The position numbers and the translations under genes were made by a program. Under the pieces are notes generated by a model, which saw only the letters and a program-made list of their open reading frames with translations, did no database searches and had not been told where the DNA came from. Shown here in pieces: positions 34,845 to 46,373 of a stretch of DNA of 64,000 nucleotides. This stretch comes from Diadophis punctatus similis. Lineage: Eukaryota; Chordata; Lepidosauria; Squamata; Dipsadidae. Numbering within the stretch: the first letter of the stretch is position 1; every line of letters starts with the position of its first letter. The stretch covers positions 71,445,740 to 71,509,739 of the forward strand of contig JALIGW010000001.1 in assembly GCA_023053685.1 (NCBI GenBank). The letters run 5' to 3'.

Positions 34845-35110
34845 CAATCAATCAATGACAAGAAACAACGGATAGAAACTAATCAAAGAGAGAAGCAACC
34901 TAGAATTAAGGAGAAATTCCTTAACAGTGAGAACAATTAACCAGTGGAACAACTTGACTTCCAAAGTTGTGGGTCCTCAATCACTGCTTTTAAGACTGAA
35001 CCACCACTTGTCTGGAATGGAATAGAATTTCCTGTTTGAGCAGAGGGTTGGACTAGAAGACCTCCAAGGTCCCTTCCAACTGTTGTTGTTCTGTTATTTC
35101 TGTTATTTCA
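34845..35110 (+). repeat. CR1-type LINE 3' fragment
   Basis: Decayed copy of the CR1 ORF2 end (AAGGAGAAATTCCTTAACAG, ACCAGTGGAACAACTTGA) and 3' end (GGACTAGAAGACCTCCAAGG, CCCTTCCAACTG). Confidence 0.75.
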
Positions 35111-35299
35111 TGATATTATTTATCCAGGCAAATGACAAATTAATAAAGCAGGAAGATACACTGTCTGTTTAGAGAGCCCAGAAAGAAACAACATGCCTGG
35201 AATCGAAGCCAATGACAAAAATGTCTCAAATAAGAAGTTTGAGGGAAAATGAGGAAAAGTCCAAAGCAGCCCTTACAGACTGTGAATCGTAACATCATA

Positions 35300-36560
35300 G
35301 ACTGTAAGGGCAAGGAGCCTTGGACATATTTAGACTAATCCACTGCCTAGTGCCAAAACCTGCTAGTACAACATTCCTGGCATGATATAGAAGCAATTCA
35401 GTTTCTGTATAAACACTTCCATCAAAGAAGACTCCATGTCAGGGTTCCAAGTAACACCCCCAACGTAATAAGACTCTGAGGCTTGAAGTTCCTCAAAGTT
35501 CCATTTTATTAGAGATGTCATATTGGCACATCTGGGAAAATCCGAATCTGAGAGCTTCCATCACACGATCCAATCAGGCACCGTCCAAAACTGAAGATGC
35601 CTCCCCATCACTTCATCACAGCTGCAGGGCACAGCGACCTTGACTTTCTGGAAAGAACGTTATTTAGACTACTGCATATCACCTACTCCATATACAATAA
35701 TTCCCCCTCCCATTTTCCCTCAGTAGAAAGTGTGGCAGGCCTGAATACAAAAAGGTAAAAGATGGCTTCCAGGCCTGACACTCCACCACTTCCAGATCAG
35801 TCTGTTGCATCATTGAACAGACTTGTACAATTAGGAAATTTTCCTGATATCCAGTCAAAATCGGCTTCCTTGTAATTTAAAACCATTGTTTCTTGTAATC
35901 TGGAATAAAACTAAAGTCAACTTAGTATCTTGTATGACAGCCCTTTAGATACTTGAAAACAGCAATCATGTCTCTCCACATTTTTTCCATGATAAACCTA
36001 CCCAATGCATCCAACAGTTTTTTACAATTTTTCCTTCCAGTCCTCTTATCCTCTTGGTTGTGGTCCAAGTGCTTCAGTATATCAATACAATGCCCAGAAC
36101 TGGATGTTATATTGTAGGTGTGGCTTAATCAATGCAGAATAGAGAGTATCTTAATCATGATCTGGACAAAATTCTTCTATTGATGCATCTTACAATCTTG
36201 CCTCTTTTGATGCATCTTGCAATCTTGAATTGCATTTGCTTTTGTTGGCTCATTGTTGAGCTTGTGATCTATTCCCTTGTGATCCCAACTACATTGGTCA
36301 CTCTCAAAAAAAAAAAGATCAGGTGGATTTGGCTTAACATGCTCTTGATAAACTCAACCTGACTCCTGTCACGTAGTGCTTTCTTGTTTAAATGCTCACA
36401 ATCATCTGATTCAGAGTTTTTCCTGTTTTCACATCGTTGAATAGGCTGTGCTTACCCAATTTAAAGATAGAACATTCAACCTCCTTCATTAACTTTATCC
36501 TCTGCGATTTCTCAAAGCCCACAGAAAGCAACTCTGAAATAGCATCTAACTGCTCATTCA
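35300..36560 (-). pseudogene. old CR1-type LINE fragment, split by a solo LTR
   Basis: Reversed and strongly decayed CR1 sequence. GATACTTGAAAACAGCAATC, ATGTCTCTCCACATTTTTT and GTGTGGCTTAATCAATGCAG correspond to the ORF2 end seen better at 38.4-39.0 kb. The limits are approximate and frames are broken. Confidence 0.6.
35437..35780 (-). mobile_element. solo LTR, 344 bp, TSD CTCCA
   Basis: It begins TGTCAGGGTT and ends GGCCTGACA. It is flanked by 5-bp duplications CTCCA at 35432-35436 and 35781-35785. Read on the minus strand it contains CTCTAATAAAATGG, a plausible LTR poly(A) signal near its 3' part, so minus is the likely sense strand. No internal region remains. Confidence 0.75.
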
Positions 36561-37142
36561 AGACCATCTGACATGGGCATTAATGAGAAGGGGGGATGGA
36601 ATTCAAAATCTACAAGATGAGGTACAATACATGTAGAAAAAGGGTATACTTTTGATCAGGACATCATGTCTACCATCTTGCAGATTTTACCCTCACCCCC
36701 TGGACACTAGTGTTCTCATGTAACTGATGAGAACATCTGAAGACTTCAATTCATTCTTGGAAGCAAAATGTGCCCCATCTGGGTTGCTACTTTCTCCTTA
36801 AATTGTTCTGTTTAGGTCTATTTGAATATCAAACTCCTTTGAAGAGAAGACCAGAGCAAAAGAGGAGTTGTGATCTTCTGCCTTCTCCTGGTGCCTTGCT
36901 ATTATCCTACCATCTTTTCAAGCAGCATCCCTACATCACCCTTTTTCTACCTCTTACTAGTGCCGTAACCAAAGAAGCAATTTATTGCATTTAGCTTCCC
37001 ATGCAAATCTAAGTTCTAAACTAAGCACATTAGCTTAATAGATTTTCTGCAGAAACTGGCTTCTTGTTGGTTCACCTCCTTGGTGATTAAACCCACTTTC
37101 TCTTTCTTATACTTGCACCTTTTAACTCAGCTCAATTGAAAG
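36561..37142. other. unique intergenic sequence
   Basis: No gene or repeat recognised. Confidence 0.35.
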
Positions 37143-37150
37143 CTTCTTAC

Positions 37151-37618
37151 CAGTGGTGGGTTCCTACAGGTGCGGTCCACTCTATAGCACCGGTAGCGGC
37201 CCGCTGGTGACGTCACAGTACCGGTGCGGTCAGTTGCCGGTCCCTGGCTGCCGCCATTTTTTAAAAAATTATTTTTAATTTTTAAAAAAAATTTCTTTTG
37301 CGCATGCCCAGAAGCCGAGCTTCTGGCACTGCGCATGCGCTGCCTTCCTACTCCACAGTGAGTCCAAGCAGGGGAGGATGGCTGAGGGAGCGTGTGAGAC
37401 GTTGAAATAACGGGCGGCAGGAGCTATCTCCATTCCCCTCCCTTCAGTTGTCCGAGAAGCCACGAACGCGCGGTGACGATCCTAGGCATTTTCTCACGTT
37501 CGAGGCTTCTTGAGCTGCTGAGGGGAGGGGAAATGGGTGGTCACATGGCTGGCAAGCCACACCCACAAAATAAACCACGCCCACAGAGTGGTAGTAAAAA
37601 ATTAGGAACCCGCCCCTG
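37151..37618. mobile_element. hAT-type MITE, 468 bp, TSD CTTCTTAC
   Basis: Same family as 13562 and 29613, with perfect duplications CTTCTTAC at 37143-37150 and 37619-37626. It lacks part of the right half (the segment around GAAGTATTCAGGCCGGACGG), so it is an internal-deletion derivative. Confidence 0.9.
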
Positions 37619-37626
37619 CTTCTTAC

Positions 37627-38218
37627 GCATCTATGGTGTTTTTCTAAGCTACTCTCTGAGGTTTTTTCTTCTTCTCAGTGGAATAGTATGTGAATGTACT
37701 TGAAGAATCAAAGCAGGAAGTCCAACAAACTGCTACAATAATACAGATGTGAAATAATCAGGGCATGAATCAAGACTTGGCAATCTGAGAGGTCAGGAAT
37801 TAGCACATCTGGTTCGATTCCTAAACTGGAATGTAGAGGATTTTAAAAACCACTCTCTTCATATATAGGTTCATCGTAGCTTATCATCTATTAGAATCCT
37901 CAGAACCATAACAACTAAGTACGCAGACAGTTGATAACCCCAAAAACAAACTAGAATTTGTTTCTAAACAATTAAATAACAGGGTGATTAGGATAAAAAA
38001 AACCAATAAATGTGTGTTTTCTCGGTGATATCTTTGGAGTTGTGTGATAATATCCAAGCCAAAATGACCACAGGGCAAAACAACAATGAATTCCATTCTG
38101 TGTCATCTAAAAAAAGAACAAAGGCTTATGCCCAAATAACACTGGAATAATTAGGATATGAAATTTAAAAGACAAATTAAGGAGCCAAGGGTAAACTAAT
38201 TACTAAACTTACTGTATA
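37627..38218. other. unique intergenic sequence
   Basis: No gene or repeat recognised. Confidence 0.35.
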
Positions 38219-39432
38219 CAGGTAGCCCTTGAGTTACAACTACATTTGAAACCAAAATTTCTATTGCTAAGCAAAGCAGTTGTTCATTGAGTTTTGCCCC
38301 ATTTTACGATCCTTTAACAGATTACAGATTATTAGAGTTGGAAGGGACCTTGTAGGTCATCTAGTCCACACACCCCCCCCCGCTCAAGCAGGAGTCCCTA
38401 CACCATTTCAGACAAATGGCAGTCCAATCTCCCTTTGAAAGTCTCAAGTGTTGGAGCTCTCACAACCTCCGCAGGCAAGCTGTTCCACTGGTTGATCGCT
38501 CTCACCGTCAGAAAGTTTCTCCTTATTTCCAGGTTGATTCTCTCCTTGATCAGTTTCCATCCATTATTCCTTGTCTGGCCTTCTGGTGCCTTGGAAAACA
38601 GCCTGACCGCCTCCTCTCTGTGGCAGCCCCTCAAATATTGGAACACTGCTATCATGTCTCCCCTGGTCCTTCTCTTCGCTAGACTAGCCATGCCCAGTTC
38701 CTGTAACCACTCTTCGTATGTTATAGTTTCCAGTCCCCTAATCATCCTGGTTGCTCTCCTCTGCACTTTCTCTAGAGTTTCAATGTCTTTTTTGTAGTGT
38801 GGTGACCAAAACTGGATGCAGTACTCTAGGTGTGGTCTAACTAAGGCTTTATAGAGTGGTATTAGTACCTCCCTAGACCTAGATTGTATCCCTCTATTAA
38901 TGCAATTTAGGATTGTATTGGCTTTTTTGGCTGCCGCTGCACAGTGCTGGCTCATATTTAGTTGGTTCTCCACTAAGACTCCAAGATCCCTGTCGCAGTC
39001 ACTGCTATTGAGTGTGGTTTCACCCGGTTTATATGTATATATTTGGTTTTTCTTACCTAGGTGTAGGATTTTTTGCCACAGTTTTTTTTTATTTTTTTTT
39101 ATTTTTATAAAAATATTTTTATTTTTATAAAAAAAAGTATTTTTGCCACAGTTGTTAAGCAAATCACTGTAGCTATTAGGTGAACCATGCAGTCGTTAAG
39201 TGAATCCAGCTCCCCCAGTTGAGTTTGCTTGTCGGAAGCCAGCTGGGAAGGTTGGTGGTGATCACATCACCCTAGGACAGTGCAACTGTCATAAGTACAT
39301 GCCAGTTGCCAAGTGCCCAAATTCTGATCGTGTAAACGTGGGGATGCTACCATGATCGTTAAGTGGGAAAACCGGTCATAAGTCACTTTTTTCAGTTGTA
39401 ACTTTGGTCACTGAATGAATGATTGTAAGTCT
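38219..39432. mobile_element. mariner-like element of the 8569 family, interrupted by CR1
   Basis: The left end CAGGTAGCCCTTGAGTTACA after TA matches the 8569 element. The remainder resumes near 39150 (GTTGTTAAGCAAATCACTG) and runs to AGTCACTTTTTTCAGTTGTA and about 39430. The right terminus is decayed. A CR1 copy occupies about 38325-39065. Confidence 0.7.
38325..39065 (-). pseudogene. CR1-type LINE ORF2 C-terminus and 3' end
   Basis: The minus strand encodes the end of a CR1 ORF2: DRDLGVLVENQLNMSQHC, KANTILNCINRGIQSRSREV, LVRPHLEYCIQFWSP, RRATRMIRGLE and INQWNSLPAEVV. This is the stretch after the reverse transcriptase core. It is open for over 200 codons but 5'-truncated, so it is a dead retrocopy. 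The 3' end lies at the left (AGAGTTGGAAGGGACCTTG). The start-proximal residues of the longer ORF come from AT-rich flank, not LINE. Confidence 0.88.
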
Positions 39433-39544
39433 CCCCCATTATTAAGAATGGGAAATAAGATCTTTCAATCAATTGAAAATATGGAACCTGAAAGTAGGGA
39501 AAGCAGGGGTGGGAAGACACTGGAAATGAGGGGTTAAGCTAGAC

Positions 39545-40015
39545 CAGAGGTTTCAAACTCGCGGCCCGTGGACTGGATGCATCACCAGAGATGGGTTTCA
39601 GCAGCTTCTGACCAGTTCTGGATAACCGGTAGCGGAAATTTTGAGTAGTTCGGAGAACCGGTAAATACCACCTCTGACTGGCCCCGCCCCATATATTTTC
39701 TGCATCCCAAGTCCCAGCTGATCGGGAGGAAATGGGGATTTTGCAGTAACCTTCCCCTGGAGTGTGGAGGAAATGGGGATTTTGCAGTAACCTTCCCCTG
39801 GAGTGGGGTGGAAATGGAGATTTTGCAGTATCCTTCCCCTGCCACACCCACCAATCCACGCCCACCAACCCACACCCACAGAACCGGCTGTAAAAAAATT
39901 TGAATCCCACCACTGTGCATCACGCGCTGGGCATGCCCTGCCCAATTTAGTGAAGGGGGGGGAATTGCAAAATGTCACATGATGATGTCGTGATGATGCA
40001 AGTTTGACAGCCTTG
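39545..40015. mobile_element. hAT-type MITE (17179 family), TSD AGCTAGAC, holding a second MITE
   Basis: CAGAGGTTTCAAACTCGCGG at the left and GCAAGTTTGACAGCCTTG at the right, flanked by perfect AGCTAGAC at 39537-39544 and 40016-40023. The interior is split at a TGCATCAC site by the element at 39586-39915. Confidence 0.9.
39586..39915. mobile_element. nested hAT-type MITE, 330 bp, TSD TGCATCAC
   Basis: CAGAGATGGGTTTCAGCAGC at the left and GAATCCCACCACTG at the right, with perfect duplications TGCATCAC at 39578-39585 and 39916-39923. A 36-48 bp unit (GAAATGGGGATTTTGCAGTA plus CCTTCCCCTG) is repeated three times at about 39728-39840. It belongs to the family at 19765. Confidence 0.9.
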
Positions 40016-40023
40016 AGCTAGAC

Positions 40024-40956
40024 AGAAGCTCAACAGGTGAAGATCAATAACAAAAGGTGAGGGGATACATCTGAATCATTTGTTGCCTAAATTAGACAAT
40101 ATCACAGTTCTCCTTTCCTAAATATGGATTCCTATGAATGGACTGGTGGATTTCAGTCAGTTTCACTCAAACGCTCCCCTTTACATTAGAGAATAGATGG
40201 AGGATACAAAGAGATCAATTGGAGTATTTTTTTAAATAATGGCTATGTGCAAGTATGCTTCAAGGAAACTGGGAATTGTCCATCAACAACCCAACAAAAA
40301 CCCTATGACAAAAAGTGACACGCAAATGAAAGAAGGAAAAGAATCAAGGGGACAGAAAATATATGGGGCTGATAATATTGTCTTAGGGATGATTTCCTTA
40401 AGAGCCATATAAAATTTAAAAAGTAATGGAATAGGAATCCAAAGGAGCTACAGAAGTACCATGACCACATAATTCCACTACCTCTTGAATCTTCTCAAAC
40501 TTAAAATAAAATAATGTTCAAAATATCTGCAGCAAGGGAAGAAGAAAGCTCACTATCGTTTTACAGTGGATTTTAAAAAAACGACATTCGGATACAGCTA
40601 ATATTTATTGTCATGCTTCCTGTTGGGACTACTTCAAAGGTCTAACAGTCAGAGATCCTGATGCGCATATTATGGGAAATAAATTATTGAGAACCTTCTG
40701 TGATATGTATTTATACACAGTCCCATCCCAGTACTGAACACATTTGCCTCTAGAATACATAGCACTTGAAAATAGATTTTAGCATTAATGCCATCCTACT
40801 TTAAAGGCCTGGATGAAGATGGCAACCACACAATTAAGTTCACTTAAACCTGTTGTTGTCTAGTGCTACAGTTGAGGATCTGAGGTTTTCCGTGCATCCA
40901 ATAAAATTCAGTCAAAATGGGGGATCTTAGGCTTAATCAATAACTGTTCTGACTCT
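40024..40956. other. unique intergenic sequence
   Basis: No gene or repeat recognised. Confidence 0.35.
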
Positions 40957-41157
40957 AAAGGTGCTTTTTCAAGAGGCAACTGGACTCTTGTTTTTCTTTT
41001 AAGATGTTTCGCTTCTCATCCAAGAAGCTTCTTCAGCACTGACTGGATGGAGGGGAATGAAATCCAGTCAGAGCTGAAGAAGCTTCTTGGATGAGAAGCA
41101 ATATGTCTTCAAAGAAAAACAAGGAAGTCCAGTTGCCTCCTGAGAAAGCATCTTTGG
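40957..41157. mobile_element. palindromic MITE (AAGCTTCTTCAGC family), about 200 bp
   Basis: The left arm GTGCTTTTTCAAGAGGCAAC ... CATCCAAGAAGCTTCTTCAG pairs with the right arm CTGAAGAAGCTTCTTGGATG ... GTTGCCTCCTGAGAAAGCAT around TGACTGGATGGAGGGGAATG. No target duplication is clear. Confidence 0.75.
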
Positions 41158-42995
41158 GTCAACCATGACTTGGATGAATGAGAATCCCCATAGACATTGT
41201 TCTAACTCCACCACTGCTAATCCAAGATAACCTCTCCAAGATGGGGTTCTCTAGTGTGTGGTGCAACAGATAATATGACCTAAATATAAGGTGTGTAGCA
41301 ACAGGCTTTGAATTGAATTGAATTGAATTGAACATTAAACATTGAATTGATTCTATTCAGTATGAATCAATCCCTTTTGATTCTTCAAAGGAAATTATTT
41401 GTTCTTGTAATGATAGCTTAATCTCTGGTGACTTCATTATGACTTCATATTATTTTCTTGACAACAATATGGAAATGGCATCTCCTTGGCCTTCTTCAGG
41501 ATTTAAAAAAAAAATCTTCTCAATCTAACCTGCAATTATAGTAACTCCTGGTGGTCTTCCATCCAAATATTAATCAGATCCAACTCTGATTGATATGCAG
41601 TATTTTTCTGGAATGGTTAGCTTCTCTAGCATTTACTTGAAGAATAATCTCAAAATTTAATAAGGGTGGATCAAAGGGACAATTTAGATAGGAGCAACTC
41701 TAATTATAGGGCAATTAATAGCATTATAGTTTTATATGATTGTTTCCAATTAATGGTAATTAATCATTGATCAGAAAAGGTACATTTTTCATCCATAAAT
41801 GTCCAAAACAAATAATTTCAAGTTGTCCACTCTGGTATTTACAACTGCATGGTCTAACATGTCCAAACAATGCAATCAACTCTATTTAGGCAAAAGAGTA
41901 CGGTCATGGTTATTTTGTCTTTGCTGACGTCCACCTGAAAGTAAACTCTTAGTTAAATATTTAGCTGCCCTAATCTGGTTCTTTTATACTTTATAGAAGT
42001 CCTACTAACATGAAACAATGGTGTTGGCCAGATCGCTCCTATTTTTACACAAATACAATGTGGCAATATATTGTAAAATTTCTCAGAGTCATTTAGTGAA
42101 GTAAGCAAAATTTGAAAAAAAAATCTCTTTAAAAGTAGTATACGTTGATTTGTTTGGAACAATCATATTTAAGAAAAACAAAGTGAAGATAAGAGGGATA
42201 TAGATCAACCTGTCTATAGAATTCTACTTTTATGGCTCTTAGGTTTAGAAGTTGTGTTCTGATTTGAAGATGGGTGTCCATAGGGTGTCAGAAAAAAAGT
42301 CAAGATGGTGATTATGTCTATCAAAGCCTTGCTCCTTTTTTTCTTTTTAACATTGGTTGGGTATGTGATGCATGTTAAAAGAGGTGAGACTTCAATCGTG
42401 CAATCACAGCTGCCATCTTGATTTGGGAATGTTCCTAACAATTGTTTTATTGATTCTGACAAGGGCTATGTGCTGAAAAATGGTGAGGAATTTATATTGC
42501 TCATTTCAACAAGTAATGCAATCTGGCAGTATATTCCTGTATGAATATCTCACCAATTTCATTGGAAAGAAGATTCAAACAACAAGAGTTTTCACATCTT
42601 CCCCAATTGCTCAATGGGGCAACAAGGACAGCCATTTCAATAAACCAGTTCCTGCCACTCAGGAAAATAGTTCACTTGTTAGATTTCCAGCTTCACAACA
42701 ACTGTCAGAAGACCCTAAACAAAAAAAATATATTTAAAATGGAGAGTCTCCTGTGATTGATGGGAGTTTTTTTTTTTACTGAGATACTGTAATATTAAAA
42801 ATTCAAATTATGACTGTAAAACTGTTTTATGGTATTGATCTAACCGTATTCCGATATCTCGGCTGGATCCTTTCATATGGGAATATGGTCTAAGGTTTGG
42901 AATGTATATATTTTTACCTTTGTGTTTTGTTTTTCTCTCCATTTTTTGCCATTATTTTAAACAAGTAATAGATTTTTAAAAAAAGTTTAAAAGTT
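41158..42995. other. unique intergenic sequence
   Basis: No gene recognised. There is a short (GAATT)n tract at 41311-41332. Confidence 0.4.
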
Positions 42996-43172
42996 ATCAG
43001 GCTAGAAACCAGGAGACCATGAGTTCTAGGCCTGCCTTAGGCACAAAGCCACAAGGCCAATCACTTTCTCTCAGCCCTAGAAAGCGGCAATGGCAAACCA
43101 CTCCTGAAAAACCTTGCCAAGAACATGGCAGAGACTTGTCAATGTAGCTTCCCAAAATTGGTCTTGATTTAA
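42996..43172 (+). repeat. tRNA-derived squamate SINE, third type
   Basis: GGCTAGAAACCAGGAGACCA and GAGTTCTAGGCCTGCC, then AATGGCAAACCACTCCTGAA and CTTGCCAAGAACATGGCAGA. The tRNA-like promoter end is truncated. The element at 54409 keeps that promoter end. Confidence 0.65.
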
Positions 43173-45655
43173 AAAAAACCCTAAAATATGTATATGCATG
43201 CACATATGCATATGTGTGCATGTGGCATATAAACACATACACTCACATTCTCTGGCAACGCTATTAGAGAGAGACATGAGACAATGTGCAAGGACATTGC
43301 CATTATCCTTGGCAGTGGAGAAGAGGTAGTGCAATGGATCATTTCTGATAAAGAGGGACCATATTTTGAATATTTTTCTCTTGCTAAAAGTATCTCTCTG
43401 AAAGTAGAAAAACAGCTGAGTGAGGAGCAGACAAGAAAAATATGAGCTGCATTTAAGTTTCACTGAAAACAGGAACCAGCATCTTACAATCATAATAGTC
43501 TGAGTTACTGCAGTAGGATCCAGAGATGAATTGATTGCAATACTGGATTACATGGATGAGAAGGGATATAGTTTTATGAATAAAACCTTGAAAAGGGCCC
43601 AAATATTAATTGTACCACAGCAGCTATCAGCAAGTTCAGCTTTTCCAACCCCTTTGTTCGGCTATTCCGATAGGGATAATAAACCATCACATGTACGAGT
43701 AGAAACAGACAAGAAAATACTGTTTTCAGACAACAACATGAGAAGTTCTGGAGAGATTTAACAACTTAACAATATTGTGCACATAAAGTCTTTGGATTGG
43801 AACATACCTACACTCAGCAAAGTTACTGGAATTCACTTTCAGTAGAGCAGAATTAGATTTTAGGGGAAAAAACCAATATTGAGATTATAAAAGAACTGGA
43901 AATTCGAAACATTGTTTGGACCTAATAAAAAAGTTAAGTATTTATTATATGCGTTCCCATTCTATGACAGAAATGTATCCATTTCCTGTGTAATGATAGT
44001 ACATGTAACATACAAAATACAAGATAGTTCAAAAACTGTGTACCTCAAACCCAGAATCTCAGACAGGTTACATTATGATTGTAATATGAGACATGTCAAA
44101 GGGATTTTTGAAGAATGGGTAACATCCCAATTATGGAACTTTCTTATGGAGGTTAAAATGGCTGCATATTTGTTTACTTTTCAGTAGGATATTAATTCCA
44201 TGCTATGTAATGGTCAACTATTTTCTAAAATGTGTTGTTGGCTTTGTCCACACTGGAGTTCACTGGATATATTTTTGACACAACAGCAACTCTTTATTAT
44301 TGCATAGAACTCATGATTATTTTTATAATAATATTTAGCCAAGTTTTATGAAATTACTTGTGCGGGGAGGGATCAGAGGGAAAACAATCAAAACTGACAA
44401 AAAATATTTTCCTAAAAGAGTTTCATAGATGAATCACATAATTATATAAATAAGGTGGGGGACTTTTTTCCTTCGCTGATAAGATGGCATAATCTAACTG
44501 GAATGAAGTCTTGGGACTGCACAGGATTACTTAAAGAAACCACATATGCTGCATACAGACATTATTTAAAGGCAAATTCCCATTAGGGATTATTAGGAAA
44601 GAGACTAAAATGGTTGATGTTCTCATTCTTTGGCAGTTGGAATACTTTATCCAGCTTTGCTTTCAATGTTGCAAAAATAAAAACTAGAAACAATTCTAGA
44701 GAGTGGTCTTGGGGCAGAGTAACTACCGGTACATAATTACTAGAAACACCAAACATTACAAAATTGTTAGTTAAAAAAGGAAGGAAAAGGAAGTTTAACT
44801 ATGAACATCTAAGAACCAGATGATAGCTCTCCAAGAATCCTATCTGCAATTAACATGGGCTAAAACTTAAAGAGAGTGACTGAATTGATTTTATCTGAAG
44901 TTGTGTCATTTTATGTAGATTTCTCCATAGTAACATTCCTTTATTTCCCCTATATTTCCCCTTATGCAATAAACTCCTTTTTTACTCTTTGCAACCAATG
45001 GGATGTTGGAAAGAAATTATGTTGGTAGTGTTGTGTTTCTGTCCATCAGTCTAATAAATGTCTTTAAATCCCATAGAAAAGGAAGATTGAATTTGAAAAT
45101 TGAGCTGCATTAGGCCAGGAAGAAAAACATTTCAGGAAAAATATTCCTTCTTTATTCTTATGGTGGCAACTGTTCTTTTCTAAGCTTCCTTCTCTTCTCT
45201 CCTCTGCCTCTTTCCATAATTAGATCCACAGGGGAGGATACAAAGCTCATCCTATACTTCCCAATGGGCACATTCAAACAAACACAAACTGGTTGCAAAG
45301 AATCCAGAAATAATGTTTGGCATGCTTTTCCTACTTTGTGATCTTTCCCAAATGCATGTAAAATGAGCTTTAGGGACAAAAGACTGTATAAAAAGTAAGG
45401 CCAGACCCTAGGAAACTTAGGAAAAACCCAAAGCTATAAAAAAAAAGTCTGACATAAAGTTTTAACAAATATCTGGGAATTCTATTTTGTCTTTAAGTTG
45501 ACAATTCTTAGTTTACAGCCTCAACTCAAATTAACTCTTGGGAAATCCTCAGATCCCGATAGCTAAATGCTTTAGATAACATTTAGATGACACAAGTGCT
45601 TATTCAAAACTTATTCAACTCTTTTTCCACATTTTTGGTAAAATGATTGCAAAGA
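43173..45655. other. unique intergenic sequence
   Basis: About 2.5 kb with no gene or clear repeat. ORFs of 70-138 codons here show no family similarity. Confidence 0.4.
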
Positions 45656-45769
45656 TAGTAGATAATAGATTAGATTAGATTAGATTGAGATAGATAGATG
45701 ATAGATAGATGATGATAGATGAGAGAGAGAGATAGTAGATGAGAGATGAAATGAGAGGGGGGAGGGAGG

Positions 45770-45843
<74 letters not shown>

Positions 45844-45865
45844 AGGGAGGGAGGGAGAGAGAGAT
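45656..45865. repeat. compound polypurine microsatellite
   Basis: (AGATT)n and (GATA)n pass into about 38 perfect GA units (45771-45836) and then (GGGA)n. Its complement produces a Ser/Leu repeat ORF that is an artefact. Confidence 0.95.
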
Positions 45866-46276
45866 GATAGAAAAAGAACTGTGTCATGGAGATACCTGAT
45901 TTTACCTGGGAAACATTTAAATATTGCAAAAAAGATTTTTTCCCCACTTAACTATCCTTGAACTGACCTTGCTGTTGTATCTATAGGCAGAAAAAAGGAG
46001 GAGGAAGGTTATCCTCACACACAATTCAGGCATTAGACACACAGATACACAAGTCAGGGGCGGGTCATATTGACTAATTTCTTTATGGTAGAAGTGAAGG
46101 AAGCAGCTGCAAGTTCTATAGTTAGGAACAGGTATTTATCCACCAGCTTATTCCCTTTAAAAGCTTTACAATGATCTTGCATTAAATACTAACATATTTA
46201 TCATGCTTTCTAAGGTCAGGATGTCTCTGGAAGGAAATACATGGGCCTTGGAAAAGGCACAAACTGTGGGTGAACA
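45866..46276. other. unique intergenic sequence
   Basis: Nothing recognised. Confidence 0.35.
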
Positions 46277-46373
46277 GAAGGGCCTAACTGAACATTACAA
46301 ATACCTGTGAAGCTCATGAGATAGTGTGGCACCTGAGCTTCACAGATGTTCATAATGTTCAGTTAGGCCCTTC
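46277..46373. repeat. 97-bp imperfect hairpin
   Basis: GAAGGGCCTAACTGAACATT (46277) and TGTGAAGCTCA pair with TGAGCTTCACAG and AATGTTCAGTTAGGCCCTTC. The arms are 40 bp with about four mismatches and the loop is 17 bases. It may be a tiny MITE or a hairpin RNA; the sequence does not decide. Confidence 0.6.

Noticed and set aside
43912..44187. 91-codon ORF starting MFGPNKK
   Set aside because: No known family, ordinary intergenic composition and no flanking splice sites that extend it.
45675..45947. Ser/Leu-repeat ORF of 90 codons
   Set aside because: It is the complement of the (GA)n tract.
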